NCBI GenBank assembly: GCA_025201345.1
Contig: JAIXMG010000018.1
Span: 1-64,000, forward strand
Source of the DNA: Thamnidium elegans
Taxonomy: Eukaryota > Mucoromycota > Mucoromycetes > Mucorales > Mucoraceae
DNA length: 64,000 bases
Reading direction: 5' to 3'
Part shown: in pieces, positions 11,694 to 22,756 of the stretch
Layout: each line of letters opens with the position of its first letter
Numbering within the stretch: the first letter of the stretch is position 1
Made by a program: the position numbers and the translations under genes
Notes under the pieces: model-generated
Told to the model about the DNA's origin: nothing
The model's database searches: none
What the model saw: only the letters and a program-made list of their open reading frames with translations

Positions 11694-12071
11694 GGAGAAC
11701 ATTTTGTATTGCTCTAAATTTTATTTTTTTCGCAGTTTATTGATTTTCCATGTTATGCATATAATCATCAATAAATGCTGTATCATTGAAATCTTCTTGC
11801 CAAATCCATTCATTATATGTATCATCATATCCTTTCCATTTAACATAAAATTTAATTTTTTTTTTAAATTTTCTATGCTTTAAAATTCTTTCAACCTCAA
11901 AACTATCTTCATCTGTATAATTATTATCTTCTATATCCATATTATTTATTGTTAAATTACCACCGTTATTATCATTAAAATAATTTCTAATAAATTCATC
12001 TTGTTGATTAGTCATATCTGTAATCCTTAAAATATCAAATTCATATATAATGTTATTTATATTATTATTTT
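11694..12071. repeat. Left copy of 378-bp inverted repeat of the chromodomain element
   Basis: This is the reverse complement of 13,195-13,572, beginning GGAGAACATTTTG. It contains the whole coding sequence for the chromodomain tail of the transposase (11,737-12,015 on the minus strand) plus the 3' untranslated part. The encoded 92 residues are identical in both copies, which implies recent formation or continuing gene conversion. Confidence 0.92.
11737..12015 (-). CDS. Stand-alone chromodomain ORF within inverted repeat
   Basis: A 92-residue open frame starting at an ATG that corresponds to an internal Met of the transposase. It encodes the same acidic linker and chromodomain (FEVERILKHRKF, VKWKGYDDTYNEW) as residues 384-475 of the transposase. 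Whether it is expressed is unknown; no promoter can be proven. If expressed it would give a free chromodomain that could compete with the transposase for histone marks or act as a regulator. It may instead be only a passive by-product of the long inverted repeat. Confidence 0.5.
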   Translation of the reverse strand: MTNQQDEFIRNYFNDNNGGNLTINNMDIEDNNYTDEDSFEVERILKHRKFKKKIKFYVKWKGYDDTYNEWIWQEDFNDTAFIDDYMHNMENQ

Positions 12072-12101
12072 GAAAAACTGAAAAAGATTCAATATAATAA
12101 A

Positions 12102-13529
12102 ATGGATGTCATTATTAATAATGAGCTTACAAAGATTAATATCAAATATTGGCAATTTTTGGATAGAAACTACCCAATAAAAATATCTAATTACAAACAT
12201 AGAGAAGAAATTAAGAATATTACAAATATACAGAGAATTAAAAAGGAATTAGTTGAAAAGTTAGGTTACACTGCTGTATTCTTTTTCTTAATTAATATTT
12301 TTGTTAAATATGATTATAAAGGTCCATATGTATTTATGGAAAAAGGTCTATGTATATTATATCATTTAGTTACAGGAAAATCTATTCGAGATATGAATGA
12401 TTATATACCTTATACATCTTTTCATGCAATTTATAAGGAATTTTGGGACAATAACAAGAACGAATTAAATAGAAATATAACAGAATTATTAGAAAACATG
12501 TTTTCATCCACTACTTTAAGAATTATAAATGCTAAAAAAATAAATCCAATAGGTTTTAAAAATATCACATTATTTTTAGATGGTCATGATAGTAGAATAG
12601 ATTACAAAGAAAAAGATATAAAGAAAAGAAATTTTTATTCTTATAAGTTCAAGAACTCAGGTTTAAGGACGCAAGTCATATATGATGTAAATGAGTTTGC
12701 AATTTATGTTTCCGATAGCAAACCATGCAAAAATTATAACGATGGACAAATGTTTTTAGATATGAAATTAGAGAATAAACTAAGTCAAAATGATTGTATA
12801 GCATTTGATGGCGGCTATTATTATTATATTGAAAAATTTATTGAGAATTGTGATAGAAAAGGAAATGATAAAATAAATATAAATAATTTTACTTTCCCAA
12901 TAAGAAAAAATAGAAATGTTGATTTAAATGATAGTGAAATACTATATAATGAGACATTTGGCAGCTTCAGAAGTAAAATCGAATCATGCTTTGGATATCT
13001 TGGTAATAAGTTTAAAAAATTTAATAATAATGAGAGCTCAACCAAAGTGACTGATATAAAAATCTATAACTTACAGTTAAAATTATCGCTGCTATTACTA
13101 AATATTAGAAAGTTTTGTGAGTTATATAATATACCTGCAAAACCTAACCATTTATTGTGGATTAATGATAACTTTGATTATCCTAATCCTAATAAAAATA
13201 ATAATATAAATAACATTATATATGAATTTGATATTTTAAGGATTACAGATATGACTAATCAACAAGATGAATTTATTAGGAATTATTTTAATGATAATAA
13301 CGGTGGTAATTTAACAATAAATAATATGGATATAGAAGATAATAATTATACAGATGAAGATAGTTTTGAGGTTGAAAGAATTTTAAAGCATAGAAAATTT
13401 AAAAAAAAAATTAAATTTTATGTTAAATGGAAAGGATATGATGATACATATAATGAATGGATTTGGCAAGAAGATTTCAATGATACAGCATTTATTGATG
13501 ATTATATGCATAACATGGAAAATCAATAA
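12102..13529 (+). CDS. DDE transposase with C-terminal chromodomain
   Basis: The 475-residue intronless protein has an N-terminal region without recognised motifs (1-150). A DDE_Tnp_4/IS5-Harbinger-like core follows, with LFLDGHDSRI (first Asp), KNSGLRTQVIYDV, CIAFDGGYYYYIEKF (second Asp) and SKIESCFGYLGNKF (Glu). After an acidic Asn-rich linker comes a C-terminal chromodomain (about 415-465) with FEVERILKHRKF, YVKWKGYDDTYNEW and an aromatic residue at each position expected for a methyl-lysine cage. Chromodomains are known on integrases of LTR retrotransposons, where they guide insertion into heterochromatin; a similar targeting role here is inference. The frame is intact and the flanking duplication is clean, so the element may be recent. 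Assignment to the Harbinger superfamily is by motif spacing only. Confidence 0.85.
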   Translation: MDVIINNELTKINIKYWQFLDRNYPIKISNYKHREEIKNITNIQRIKKELVEKLGYTAVFFFLINIFVKYDYKGPYVFMEKGLCILYHLVTGKSIRDMNDYIPYTSFHAIYKEFWDNNKNELNRNITELLENMFSSTTLRIINAKKINPIGFKNITLFLDGHDSRIDYKEKDIKKRNFYSYKFKNSGLRTQVIYDVNEFAIYVSDSKPCKNYNDGQMFLDMKLENKLSQNDCIAFDGGYYYYIEKFIENCDRKGNDKININNFTFPIRKNRNVDLNDSEILYNETFGSFRSKIESCFGYLGNKFKKFNNNESSTKVTDIKIYNLQLKLSLLLLNIRKFCELYNIPAKPNHLLWINDNFDYPNPNKNNNINNIIYEFDILRITDMTNQQDEFIRNYFNDNNGGNLTINNMDIEDNNYTDEDSFEVERILKHRKFKKKIKFYVKWKGYDDTYNEWIWQEDFNDTAFIDDYMHNMENQ

Positions 13530-13572
13530 ACTGCGAAAAAAATAAAATTTAGAGCAATACAAAATGTTCTCC
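13195..13572. repeat. Right copy of 378-bp inverted repeat of the chromodomain element
   Basis: This is the 3' end of the transposase gene (chromodomain plus tail) and its downstream sequence, ending in the complement of GGAGAACATTTTG. It is paired with 11,694-12,071. The right end directly abuts the AAG duplication. Confidence 0.92.
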
Positions 13573-14130
13573 AAGGAAGTTGTCAAGTCATTTAGTCATT
13601 CCGGTAATCTTTACTATAAAGAATAACAGTTAAGTTAACAGAGAGTAAAAAAGAAAGAAAAAAGAATATAAAAAAAGAAAAAAAAAAAGAAAAAAAAAGA
13701 AAAAACTGTAACGATGTTATACCTTTCTGAAATGAGCGTTGTTTCTTAAAATATAAACTGAAAGAGGCAATGTAGTTGAATGAGCATCTTAAAATAAACT
13801 CTTTGTAATTAACCGAACATAGAGGCAGATTTAATTAGTGTTGAAATTGTAAAATCTGTTTATTGAAAGTGAAAAAAAAGAAAGAGAAAAAAAAAGAGAG
13901 AAAAAAAAAGATTATTTTCCGTAGTTATTACGCTAAAAACATAGCCTAACGAAGGAATTGGCCAATCAAAAGCTCATCTGCTTATTAGGCTCTTCTTCTA
14001 GCACGTTTTGTTACTGGAGCAGACTCTACAGAGAACTCTTCAGTGTCAGCGAGAAAAGAAGTACTAAGGTAAAATAAAATAAAAGTAACATAAATTAGAA
14101 TAAAAAAGGTGTATAAACAATGAAATTAAC

Positions 14131-15019
14131 TTACAGCACGTCCTCATTTATAGGACTCCCTACTTCGTTCTCGGAAGACATAGCGGAATCCTCATTGTCC
14201 AGCTCCAAAATCTTTTTTTTTTTTAAAAAAAAAAAGCTTATGTTAATAAAGAAAAATAAAAAATCCACATAGTTATATTTAAATATTGTACCTTATCAAG
14301 TTGAGAAGATTGCTCGTCTCTTCTTTTTCTAGCATAGTTACTTGCTTTTAACGCTTCTTGTAACATATTTTTTGCTACCCACATATCTTTACATAAATAA
14401 ATATTGAAGCCTTTATGGAATGCCTTTTCTTCAAAAATCAATTGATAATATTGTTGGTCAATTGCAGGAATACTTGACCACTTTTTGTCGACCTGAGGAT
14501 GATCTTCGTCAATAAAATTGGCTCTGATGAGGCGAGCCATTCTTTTTAACTCCAAACGAAGGGTATCCAATTTGGATTCTGACAGATCGACTGCATTGTC
14601 ACCAAGTGCCCTTTTATTAAGAATCTGCAGCATGTAATTGTAACGAGACTTTAAAGAAACCTGTTTGTTTGTCATTTTGTCAACACTAAAACTAGTGACT
14701 GTTCTACTGCCGCAATAATCAGGATTTAAAACCAACCTATTCCTTTGGATTGCTTTACTCAAACCGCTAATAGCTAAATAAAGAATATTAATGAAACTAT
14801 AACAGACGATCTTAACTCTATTATACCTGTTTGATGACAATCTTCTTCAATCCAAGACATATCTCTTTCAGATATATGTGGAGAAAATTGTTGATCAAAT
14901 TGTGCTTTCAATCTTGTCATATCACTTCTCATAGATAATACTTCATTTTTAATTATATATAAAGTTTCTTCAATATTCTTGATGGCAGAGTTGAGGTTAC
15001 TAGTATTATGGTTAGACAT
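14131..15019 (-). CDS. CACTA second gene (tnpA-like candidate)
   Basis: At least three exons on the minus strand: exon 1 (about 14,826-15,019) starting at an ATG and rich in coiled-coil-like heptads; a central exon (about 14,293-14,765) with basic and acidic helices, including LDTLRLELKRMARLIRANF; and a last acidic exon ending at a TAA at 14,131-14,133. The gene is divergent from tnp2 inside the same element, the arrangement expected for the accessory DNA-binding protein of plant CACTA elements (TNPA). No sequence identity to TNPA is claimed. The last exon is also preserved in the deleted copy at 2,547-2,592. The role proposed is binding the subterminal tatggtaa repeats; this is inference from position. 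Confidence 0.6.
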
Positions 15020-15797
15020 GTTTGAATAGGGTAAAAAAAAAATTTAGTTTTTAAATATGAACGTAAATAGTAGTGTAAAATTCAATTATATGGCCTTTAT
15101 ATATTTACTCTTTTCTTATATCAAATATCCAGCCATGACGTGATAATTCGTATAGGTATATTACTGAACTTTATCATACAATTTTCTACTAAAAAAAAAA
15201 AACGCTATGAACAAGTATACAATTTAAGTACTGTCGTATAATGATGTAATGCATTTTTTTTTTATGATAGTAAGCGTTTTCTTGGAATAACACCATTTAT
15301 ATATACCTATTATTCAAAGTTCAATCAAAATTGACATTAAAGTATACCATCACTTTATAAATATGTAAAATAAAATTACAAGCTTTTTTTGTCACAGTTA
15401 AAACTGAAAATGCAAAAAACAAAGAAAAAAAAAGAACGATGTCATTTTTCACGTATACATGAAATACACAAGAGCAATGAGATCATAATATAATCTAACC
15501 CTTATATTCTGCATTATCACTTCGACATGACACCATTTTAATTATATATTTCGTAATAGTTAGTTACGTACAGTTTTTTCTCTTTAAAAAATACTGACAT
15601 TGAACCGTCATCGCCATACATTATCATTTAGTGTCTACCAAACAGCTTTTAGATCAATTAACCAAAGCCTATAATAGATCCTACTTATAATTACCGTCAT
15701 CGTCATCATAACCTACAATATTTAATATAAATACGTGTAAATTAATACAGATTCCATCCCATCAAGTTTTTAAAAAAAATTACTTTTCTTGAAAAAA
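15020..15797. promoter_or_regulatory. Divergent intergenic region of the CACTA element
   Basis: The 780-bp AT-rich region between the divergent tnpA-like and tnp2 genes presumably carries both promoters. No specific factor site can be supported beyond A/T-rich tracts. It has no open frame of note. Confidence 0.45.
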
Positions 15798-18082
15798 ATG
15801 TCTTTTAATTTATCATCATCCACAAGCCGTGCTACCAAACGATTAAGAATATCCCATAATAACTATGTTTGCGATACCTGTGATATATCTTTTGAAACAT
15901 ACAGACAGTTGAATAATCATAAAAGAAATCATTCCTCTATGGTGTCTCGTCCCGTTATTGATATTGATGATATGCCAACCCAAGAAGAAGAGAATAACTA
16001 CTTTATCGACGATAATGCAGATATTGGTAATACATATAATTTTATTATTAGTTGGTGTTGTAAACTTACTCTCCTTTTTTTTTTTTTTTTACTTACATGT
16101 CTACTATTGTAGCTGATTTTGACGATCTTCATTTAAGCCATCATAACGAAGAAGAAAGATCGTATAAATCTAGTTGTGAATTTTCTGATGGTGATCGATC
16201 CCATTTATATGGTTGTAATGATATTAGTGAAAATAGCTTTACTAAAACCCAGTTGTTGAGTATTCACCTCTCACAAATCATTACCAGAAACCAAATTTCA
16301 AGAGCTGCATATAGAGAAATAGTTATGTTTGTCAATACTACCCTTCGTGACTATGAAGAACTTAAGTTAGGTAATAAAATAAAAAAATATATTCAGTTGT
16401 ATAAATACCGCAATGCTTACTATGAACAATATCCTTTTAAATAGAAGAGACACCTGTAATAGTATCTCATGGTGATGTCGTTGATGATTTATTGAAATCA
16501 AAGCTAGAGAACATTAAAGGTCATGAATACACTGTTTGTCAAACAGGATGTAAGTTGTATGGATTACATGAAACGACAGCTACATGCGAACACTGTAATG
16601 CAAACCGTTATAGAGAAAATTCTCAGCAGATTCCAAAAGCGGTTATGAATATAATGTCCATTGGCGATCTTCTTGCACAGATGATATCAGATCCAAAAAC
16701 CAATGAGTTATTGAAGTATCGAGCTGAACGAGAGGCAAGTGATATCTTTGATGGCCAGAACTATAAGGACTTGATCAGAAAAGGGTTTTTCACCAACCCT
16801 AATGATATTGCTATTGGTCTTTTTACGGATGGTTTTGTCAATCAAAAAAAAGGAAAAAATACTTATACAATTATCCACGTAATTGTGTTTAATTTCGATC
16901 CATCTATAAGGTAAATGTCATTGTCAGTACGTATGTTATTTATACTGATTTTTTTTTTTTTTTTAGATATACAAACGAATATTTATTACAATTAGCAATC
17001 CTTCCTGGAACCACAAAACCGAAGGATCTTGATTCTTTCTTAACACCTATTGTCGACGAAATTAAGGACTTGTCCGAAAAAGGTCTTGTTATCAAAAATC
17101 GGCTCGAAGAAATTGTTCGCTGTAAAGTGCATCTCTTGCTTGCTTCTGGTGATATACCAGCTGTTGCCGAAATGGCTCACCTGGGATCCCACAACTCACG
17201 ATTTGGATGCCGGGTATGTGAAACCCCTGATAATCGCTCTCATGGTATGTACTTCCCAGACAACAATGCACCCATGAGACCTATAAATGATTTTATCCGT
17301 GGTAATCCTGTAAGTAATAATATAGACGCTTTTTTTTTTTAAAAAAATACTAACCACAGCTTGTTGGAATAATTACAGAAAAAATCAATACGTCGCCCAA
17401 GTATATTTTCTACTATAACCACTTTCTCTGGTTCTAGTATGTTCGGACTCGATGAGTTGCATTTGATAGCAAGAGGTATCGGTAAACAGGTGTACGAGTT
17501 GATCACTATTGCTAACCTTCCAGCAAGTCAAGGATCTTTATTTTACTACACTAACGATGACGGAACGAAGAATACCCAAGATTACCCCTTTTACATTAAC
17601 AGAAATGACCTAAAAGCAATTGGTGAGAGTATTGCAAAATCAAGAAAATTTATACCTACATCTTTTCAAGGAAGTTTTGATAATGTAATTGAAAAAGTTG
17701 ATGGTACAAGACACGTAGATTGGTTGGATTTTCTATTAAGTTGCATTCACACCATTGTAATCCCATATATTGCTGACATCGCTACTAAAAAGGCATTATT
17801 ATCTTTGGTAAAAGGATGTGCTTTGTCCCTTCAATGGCACTTGACAGAAAACATGCTACATGAAATACAAAAGTAAGTACAAAATCAAACTATTATATTT
17901 TATTCCTTTCAATTACCTAACATTCTTTTTTTTTCTTTTTTTCTTTTTTTTTACCTAACAGTCATTTTGAACACTGGCATAAATATCTCGCTGATCAAGT
18001 AGACCAAAAGAAGTTATCAAGAAGGGTGTTTAGACCTGTTCAACATTACCTGATCCATATTCCTTTCAGATCCGTAGACAAG
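15798..18082 (+). pseudogene. CACTA tnp2-type transposase with C2H2 finger, C-terminus lost
   Basis: Exons are roughly 15,798-16,026, 16,114-16,370, 16,444-16,912, 16,966-17,309, 17,378-17,873 and 17,962-18,082, with introns ending in poly-T/TAG. The N-terminus has a C2H2 zinc finger (CDTC, then HKRNH). The middle carries the tnp2 signature: NDIAIGLFTDGF (first catalytic Asp), LAILPGTTKPKDLDSFL, GSHNSRFGCRVCETP (Zn-binding Cys) and MFGLDELHLIARGIGK. VKGCALSLQWHL precedes the last exon. The protein is expected to cut at the CACTA termini. Coding sequence stops after HIPFRSVDK where a family-2 CACTA end is inserted; the missing C-terminus, with the ADIVSTVGLIQKTDL signature seen in relatives, was not found downstream. 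It is therefore probably inactive. Confidence 0.8.
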
Positions 18083-18431
18083 CACTAAGGCGAGCAGAAA
18101 TGATAAATTTATCATCACTGCTAATCAGTGATGATTGAATTATCATTGCTGATAAATTTATCATTAATGATTAAGATTTATCACTGAAGATTAGGATTAT
18201 CATTGATGATTGGGACTATCATCAGTGCTTGATTTATCATCAGTGATAATAATTTATCATTAATGATTCAGCTATCAATATCGCTAGTTTAACCTTAATA
18301 AAATTTATTTGTAAAAAAAAAAATTACAGCCCTTATTGGATCATTAAAAGGTCATTACATAAAATATTTATTCAATAATAGGGTATCGATAGCACATGTT
18401 GAGATACATTTATATATAGAAAATAAGGAAT
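18083..18431. mobile_element. CACTA family-2 element, left end with palindromic array
   Basis: Starts CACTAAGGCGAGCAGAAATG and continues with about ten copies of tgataaatttatca-like palindromes to roughly 18,280. It is cut at 18,431 by an LTR. Its proper partner is the end at 24,022 (CACTATGGCGAG), which currently lies in the same orientation; see the inversion finding. Flanks are AAG here and TAG at 24,019-24,021, so no target duplication is visible. Confidence 0.75.
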
Positions 18432-19713
18432 TGTTGGAATTGAAGTAAATTAGACGATAAATTATCGAGATAAAACTTAGAGAAATTTATTAATTAAAAA
18501 TAAACTAAAGAATTCTGCTAAACTAAATAATAATCCCTTTTATACTTCTTGACAACCGTAATCGGTACCTGATCTTATTGTTATGATAGGTTCGGGTCAA
18601 TATCTAGACTCAACCTTCTCACTTTCAAATATATATATTCTACTCTTTCGAATTGACTATAAATATTCTTTGATCCAATCCCCTTGATCGGATAACATGT
18701 CCTTCCGGTAATCTCCACCTTGTTTTTAATAATGACAGGGTGGTCGAATCGTCCTTATTGGATATGTTATGAGTAGGTTGATGAAACGTTCCTTATATTT
18801 TATTTATATATTTCTGACTAGAACTTTTTCCCGTATAATTATATTTTATATAATTAAAGGATTGTAATTACAAGATATAGAGTATTGTTACTGTATATTT
18901 GTTTTATTATTATAAAGGAGATATTTTCTATATGTCCTAGAGTATATTATTTATACTATATTCATATCATTGATGTGAGTTAATGTATTGCTTATAACAA
19001 TGGGTGTTCCTTTCTTTTATCCAGAGTAGCTAGTTCTGGATCAAGACCAATGTTATTACAATATCTCTTATCTCGCATTAATGTTATTGGATTAAAATTT
19101 TTATATTTTAAGTCAGAAGTAGGAACCGTTTTCACTAGAAATGTCCGTATTGATTTCGGTGTTTAATAATAATGTATCGGGATGCATTATTATTGAAATA
19201 TTAGAAGTTTTTTATTATTAAGCTTGTTTTTATTCACAATATTGATGTGATCAAGCATATACAAATATATATTCTCATATATATTTACACATACATGATT
19301 ATCTCACACGTCTTTATCCCTTTATGACTAATTCATATTTATTTTAACTAAGCCTTACCGACATCGTCCAGTAATAACTGTTGTCTGAGTAATGATTAGA
19401 GGATTGACCATAATTATATATCTTGACCGAAGACTAGGTTAGATAAGCACGGCTCGTAATTATATAAGGAAACTGTAGCACTTATTGTGATACAGCACAC
19501 TACCAGAATTGTACTTAAACTCAGATATAAAAAAGCTATATAAACAGACACCTTTTTTATTTAATAAAACGAAAATTCCTATTTTGCGACTGATTACTTT
19601 TTAGTATCTTTTTGTTTTTATTTTAATTTTTGAATCTTCACTATTTCATAGCTCGGATTCCACAAATATGATTATTTATATGTTTTATATAAATATCAAC
19701 CTCAAATACGACA
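18432..19713 (+). repeat. LTR-like sequence, copy A
   Basis: A 1,282-bp unit beginning TGTTGGAATTGAAG and ending CAAATACGACA (TG...CA). The reverse complement of most of it is found at 25,421-27,382. The 5' flank is GGAAT and the 3' flank is ACAAC, which do not match each other. They match the opposite-side flanks of the second copy (GGAAT and GCAAC). No retrotransposon coding region adjoins it, so it is probably a solo LTR. Confidence 0.8.
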
Positions 19714-20962
19714 ACAACAAGTAAGAGCTCTTCTGTTGTATTTGTTGTATTTGTGACATATATACATATAAAATGCATACAAATTAAAGAAATAACTAAT
19801 ACTACATTAAAAACCTAATAAAAATCTTCTTAATAAAATGACATATATAATGTCATATTATTAATAATATCCTGAAACAAAGGAATTCAACTATATTAAA
19901 ATGCTGTGTAACTGGAATCAAAATCAATGATCGGTAGATCAAAATAAAAAGAAGCTCAATCATATTAACAAATAAATAAAATAATTCACTAAACTTGGAT
20001 TTAATATAAGTCTAGCTAACTTATATTAAATAAAGAACGACCATGATTAGCATAGAACAGTTTTATTCATTTGATAATATAACATTAACATCATATGCCC
20101 AATAATCTAAAAATGATAACATTGAGATAGAATAAAAATCTCAATTGCTATCTATACATCTTGTATCGATAATTGGTACAAGATTACCTTAATTTTAGAA
20201 CAATAAGAAAAAGGTCGAGGTCATACGATAAGAAAATTAGTTCAATTCCAGTAAATATTAAATGCATGCATAACCAATTATATCTGTAAGGATGAACCTG
20301 AATAAAAGATGATCCAGTAAACAAAGAGTTAACAGGATCATCATTTAGGAGCAATATCGTTATCCAATCGGTTATGATGGATCAAACGGAAGATGGGGGT
20401 CAATTCTTACGAGTAGAAACCCATCATTCAAAAGCAGATAGGATCGGGTATAGATGATTTAAACCTATTAGAAAATATAGCCCTTTAAAATCAATTAGGA
20501 TATTCAAGATATAAAAAGGAAATGTAATTTTAGTTTTAGAGAGTTTTTTTTTCAGTTTTATTTTTTTAATAAAAAATACCCCAAGTCTTTTTTCATTAAT
20601 TTTACGTTGTAATTTTGTCAAATCCCACAGTATTCCATCCAGAACCTCTTCCGGAACTTGTAGAAGCTGTAGCAGAATTGTTAAAGTTGATAGTACTGAA
20701 CATTGATGTTTAAGTTAATATGAAAATAATTGCGAGGGTTTTATTTTAGTTTTGAATAACAACAAAAAAAGAAAGTTATTACAAATAATTTAGTTTAGTA
20801 TTTTTTTATTCACGCACTTATTACGTCAGACGGGTGTTCTTTTCTTTTTTTGTAGATACACCACCCTCCAGACGGTGGTGTATTTACAAAAACAGAAAAG
20901 GCAGTCAAACGGCATTTTTTGGCTGAGGAGTATGAATTTTTAAGGCTATAATTTCCTTTTTA
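19714..20962. other. Repeat-derived AT-rich DNA with a short gag-like start
   Basis: No complete gene is seen. On the minus strand at about 20,605-20,703 there is an ATG followed by a Ser/Thr/Asn-rich 33-residue frame ending in a stop, reminiscent of the beginning of a retrotransposon gag; this is weak. A perfect 10-bp stem hairpin (atacaccacc/ggtggtgtat) lies at about 20,857-20,884. The rest appears to be degraded repeat. Confidence 0.35.
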
Positions 20963-21104
20963 ATGGGGGAGTATTTTTTTTCCAAAAAGAGGGGGAACAG
21001 CCATAATATATTTTTTTTTATGTGGATTATTTTGTTAAAATTAATATTCCGCTCTAGTGAGCTCTTATATAAAGCAAGTATTTTTTTTTTAATAAACGCT
21101 CGTA

Positions 21105-22754
21105 CAGTGGGTGGAAAAATGGTCCGGATGTTTTATATTTTTTCACCTTCGTACTTGTAACTCTACAACCAAGAATAGGATTAAGTTGAAATAAAATACA
21201 ATAGAAGAGGGAAATCGTTTACTTTCAAATAGGTAAAAAGTTGGGATAAAAACATTATATGTGGTTAAAATAATTTTATTTAAAAATGACATATACATCC
21301 GGACCATTTTTCAGGGTCAAATTTAAAATATTTAATATTTAGTTGGACCTCCTTTAGCCTTAATAACAGCTTCTATTCTTTTAGGCATACTATCTATATA
21401 TCTTTGACAATCTTCTTTTGTAAACGTTGCCCATTGTTCTTCAACTCTTTCCCACAATTCATGTACTCCTACTGCCTTTGTTGGGTAAGAGCTTAACTCT
21501 AACTTTAAGTGATGCCATATGTGTTCTATAGGATTTAAATCGGGGCTTTGAGAAGGCCAACTATATGTCCAATCGGTATTAAATTTATTTTCATTTAACC
21601 AGGTCTTTGTTGCCTTCGAAGTATGTTTCGGATCCTTATCCTGTTGAAAATATATAGCTTTTGGGTTGTAACCATACCACTCCATCGTGTCTTTTAAAGT
21701 CGTACTTAAAATATGGATATAGTCCTCTTTTTTCATATTCCCATCATATATCTGGCACGCATATCCTGGACCGTCATATGTTATACAACCCCACATCATA
21801 ATACCGCCTCCACCATGCTTCAATGTCATTTCAATATGATGAAATCGAAGTATATCATCAGGTTTTTTCCAATAGTACTTGCACCCATCAGAACCCCAAA
21901 CATTAATTTTTGTTTCGTCAGAGAATACCATTCGTCTCCAATCGTCGGATGTCCAATTTCTATGAGCTTTGGCCCAACGTAGCCTGTTTTTTCTATGCTC
22001 GGCTTTAAGGAAAGGTTTTTTCTTTTTTATATACGCTTGGAACCCCATAGATTTTAGCACCTTAAGGCATGTACTATACTCCATTTTAATATCAATAGAT
22101 TCCAGGTACCTCTGAACGTCTTTTCCAGTCTTTAGTTTACCCAAAATTAAGCTCTTTCGAATGTAGTTTTGCGTAGTATTGCCTAAAAGAGCGGGTCTCC
22201 CTGGGTTGTTGATCGGTGAATTAGGATACCACTTTCGCTTGTAGTCACTAATTGTGCTTTTTTTAATTCCAGGAATTCGTTTCATGATCTGAGAGTAGGA
22301 ATAACCAGATTGAAGCAAATTTTGTAGACTATTTTGAGTATCTTTGGGAAGAGATCGAACCATAATTTAAAAAAAAAAAAGAAAGAATAAAAGAATGAAA
22401 AACAATTTTGAAAAAGTCTTCCTTTTATATGTATATGCAATACATACCTCGGAAAGATACCTACATACCGTAGCAAATACATATTAATTGTTAATACTTT
22501 CATTATCCCAATATTTCGGAACTTTTCATATTTTAAATTTGACCCTGAAAAATGGTCCGGATGTATATGTCATTTTTAAATAAAATTATTTTAACCACAT
22601 ATAATGTTTTTATCCCAACTTTTTACCTATTTGAAAGTAAACGATTTCCCTCTTCTATTGTATTTTATTTCAACTTAATCCTATTCTTGGTTGTAGAGTT
22701 ACAAGTACGAAGGTGAAAAAATATAAAACATCCGGACCATTTTTCCACCCACTG
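21105..22754 (-). mobile_element. Tc1/mariner-like element, copy 2 (intact)
   Basis: A 1,650-bp element with the same CAGTGGGTGG termini and roughly 220-bp inverted repeats as copy 1, flanked by TA (21,103-21,104 and 22,755-22,756). It contains a complete transposase gene. Near identity of the two copies and intact ends make this a likely active or very recently active element. Confidence 0.95.
21332..22363 (-). CDS. Tc1-like transposase, intact
   Basis: The 343-residue intronless protein has an N-terminal bipartite helix-turn-helix region (about 1-110; GYSYSQIMKRIPGIKKSTIS is typical). The DDE core has catalytic Asp149 (VFSDETK), Asp242 (FQQDKDPKH) and Glu280 (SPDLNPIEHIW). Spacing between the second Asp and the Glu is 37 residues, rather than the 34 of classic Tc1. 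A GGGGIMMWGCI block precedes the second Asp, as in other Tc1-like enzymes. It should catalyse cut-and-paste movement at TA. The paralogue at 429-1,460 is the same protein with a stop at codon 142. Confidence 0.95.
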   Translation of the reverse strand: MVRSLPKDTQNSLQNLLQSGYSYSQIMKRIPGIKKSTISDYKRKWYPNSPINNPGRPALLGNTTQNYIRKSLILGKLKTGKDVQRYLESIDIKMEYSTCLKVLKSMGFQAYIKKKKPFLKAEHRKNRLRWAKAHRNWTSDDWRRMVFSDETKINVWGSDGCKYYWKKPDDILRFHHIEMTLKHGGGGIMMWGCITYDGPGYACQIYDGNMKKEDYIHILSTTLKDTMEWYGYNPKAIYFQQDKDPKHTSKATKTWLNENKFNTDWTYSWPSQSPDLNPIEHIWHHLKLELSSYPTKAVGVHELWERVEEQWATFTKEDCQRYIDSMPKRIEAVIKAKGGPTKY

Positions 22755-22756
22755 TA

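Larger units (their letters stand above)
11183..13572 (+). mobile_element. AT-rich chromodomain-transposase element
   Basis: Comparison with the uninterrupted relative at about 3,160-3,190 shows a precise insertion of 2,390 bp with a 3-bp duplication AAG (11,180-11,182 and 13,573-13,575). The outer termini are GGTGAACAATTG on the left and, on the other strand, GGAGAACATTTTG on the right, which are similar. From left to right it contains a 450-bp perfect foldback, about 60 bp of spacer, a 378-bp inverted copy of the 3' end, the transposase gene, and the 3' end itself. The transposase frame is far more AT-rich than host genes (abundant Asn, Ile, Lys codons), which suggests a foreign or very different mutational origin. 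Confidence 0.85.
10311..18082 (+). mobile_element. CACTA (EnSpm-like) element, family 1, two-gene, truncated
   Basis: The left terminus is CACTAAGGCGGAAG, followed by repeated tatggtaa/ttaccata subterminal motifs (about 10,320-10,650). Inside are a minus-strand tnpA-like gene (14,131-15,019) and a plus-strand tnp2 gene (15,798-18,082). The element carries the chromodomain transposon at 11,183-13,572 and ends where a family-2 CACTA end begins at 18,083. Its own second terminus (expected to end in the complement of CACTATGGCGG) was not found in the window. It interrupts the tnp2 gene of the family-2 element on its left. The 1,957-4,010 element is a deletion derivative of this family. Confidence 0.8.
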
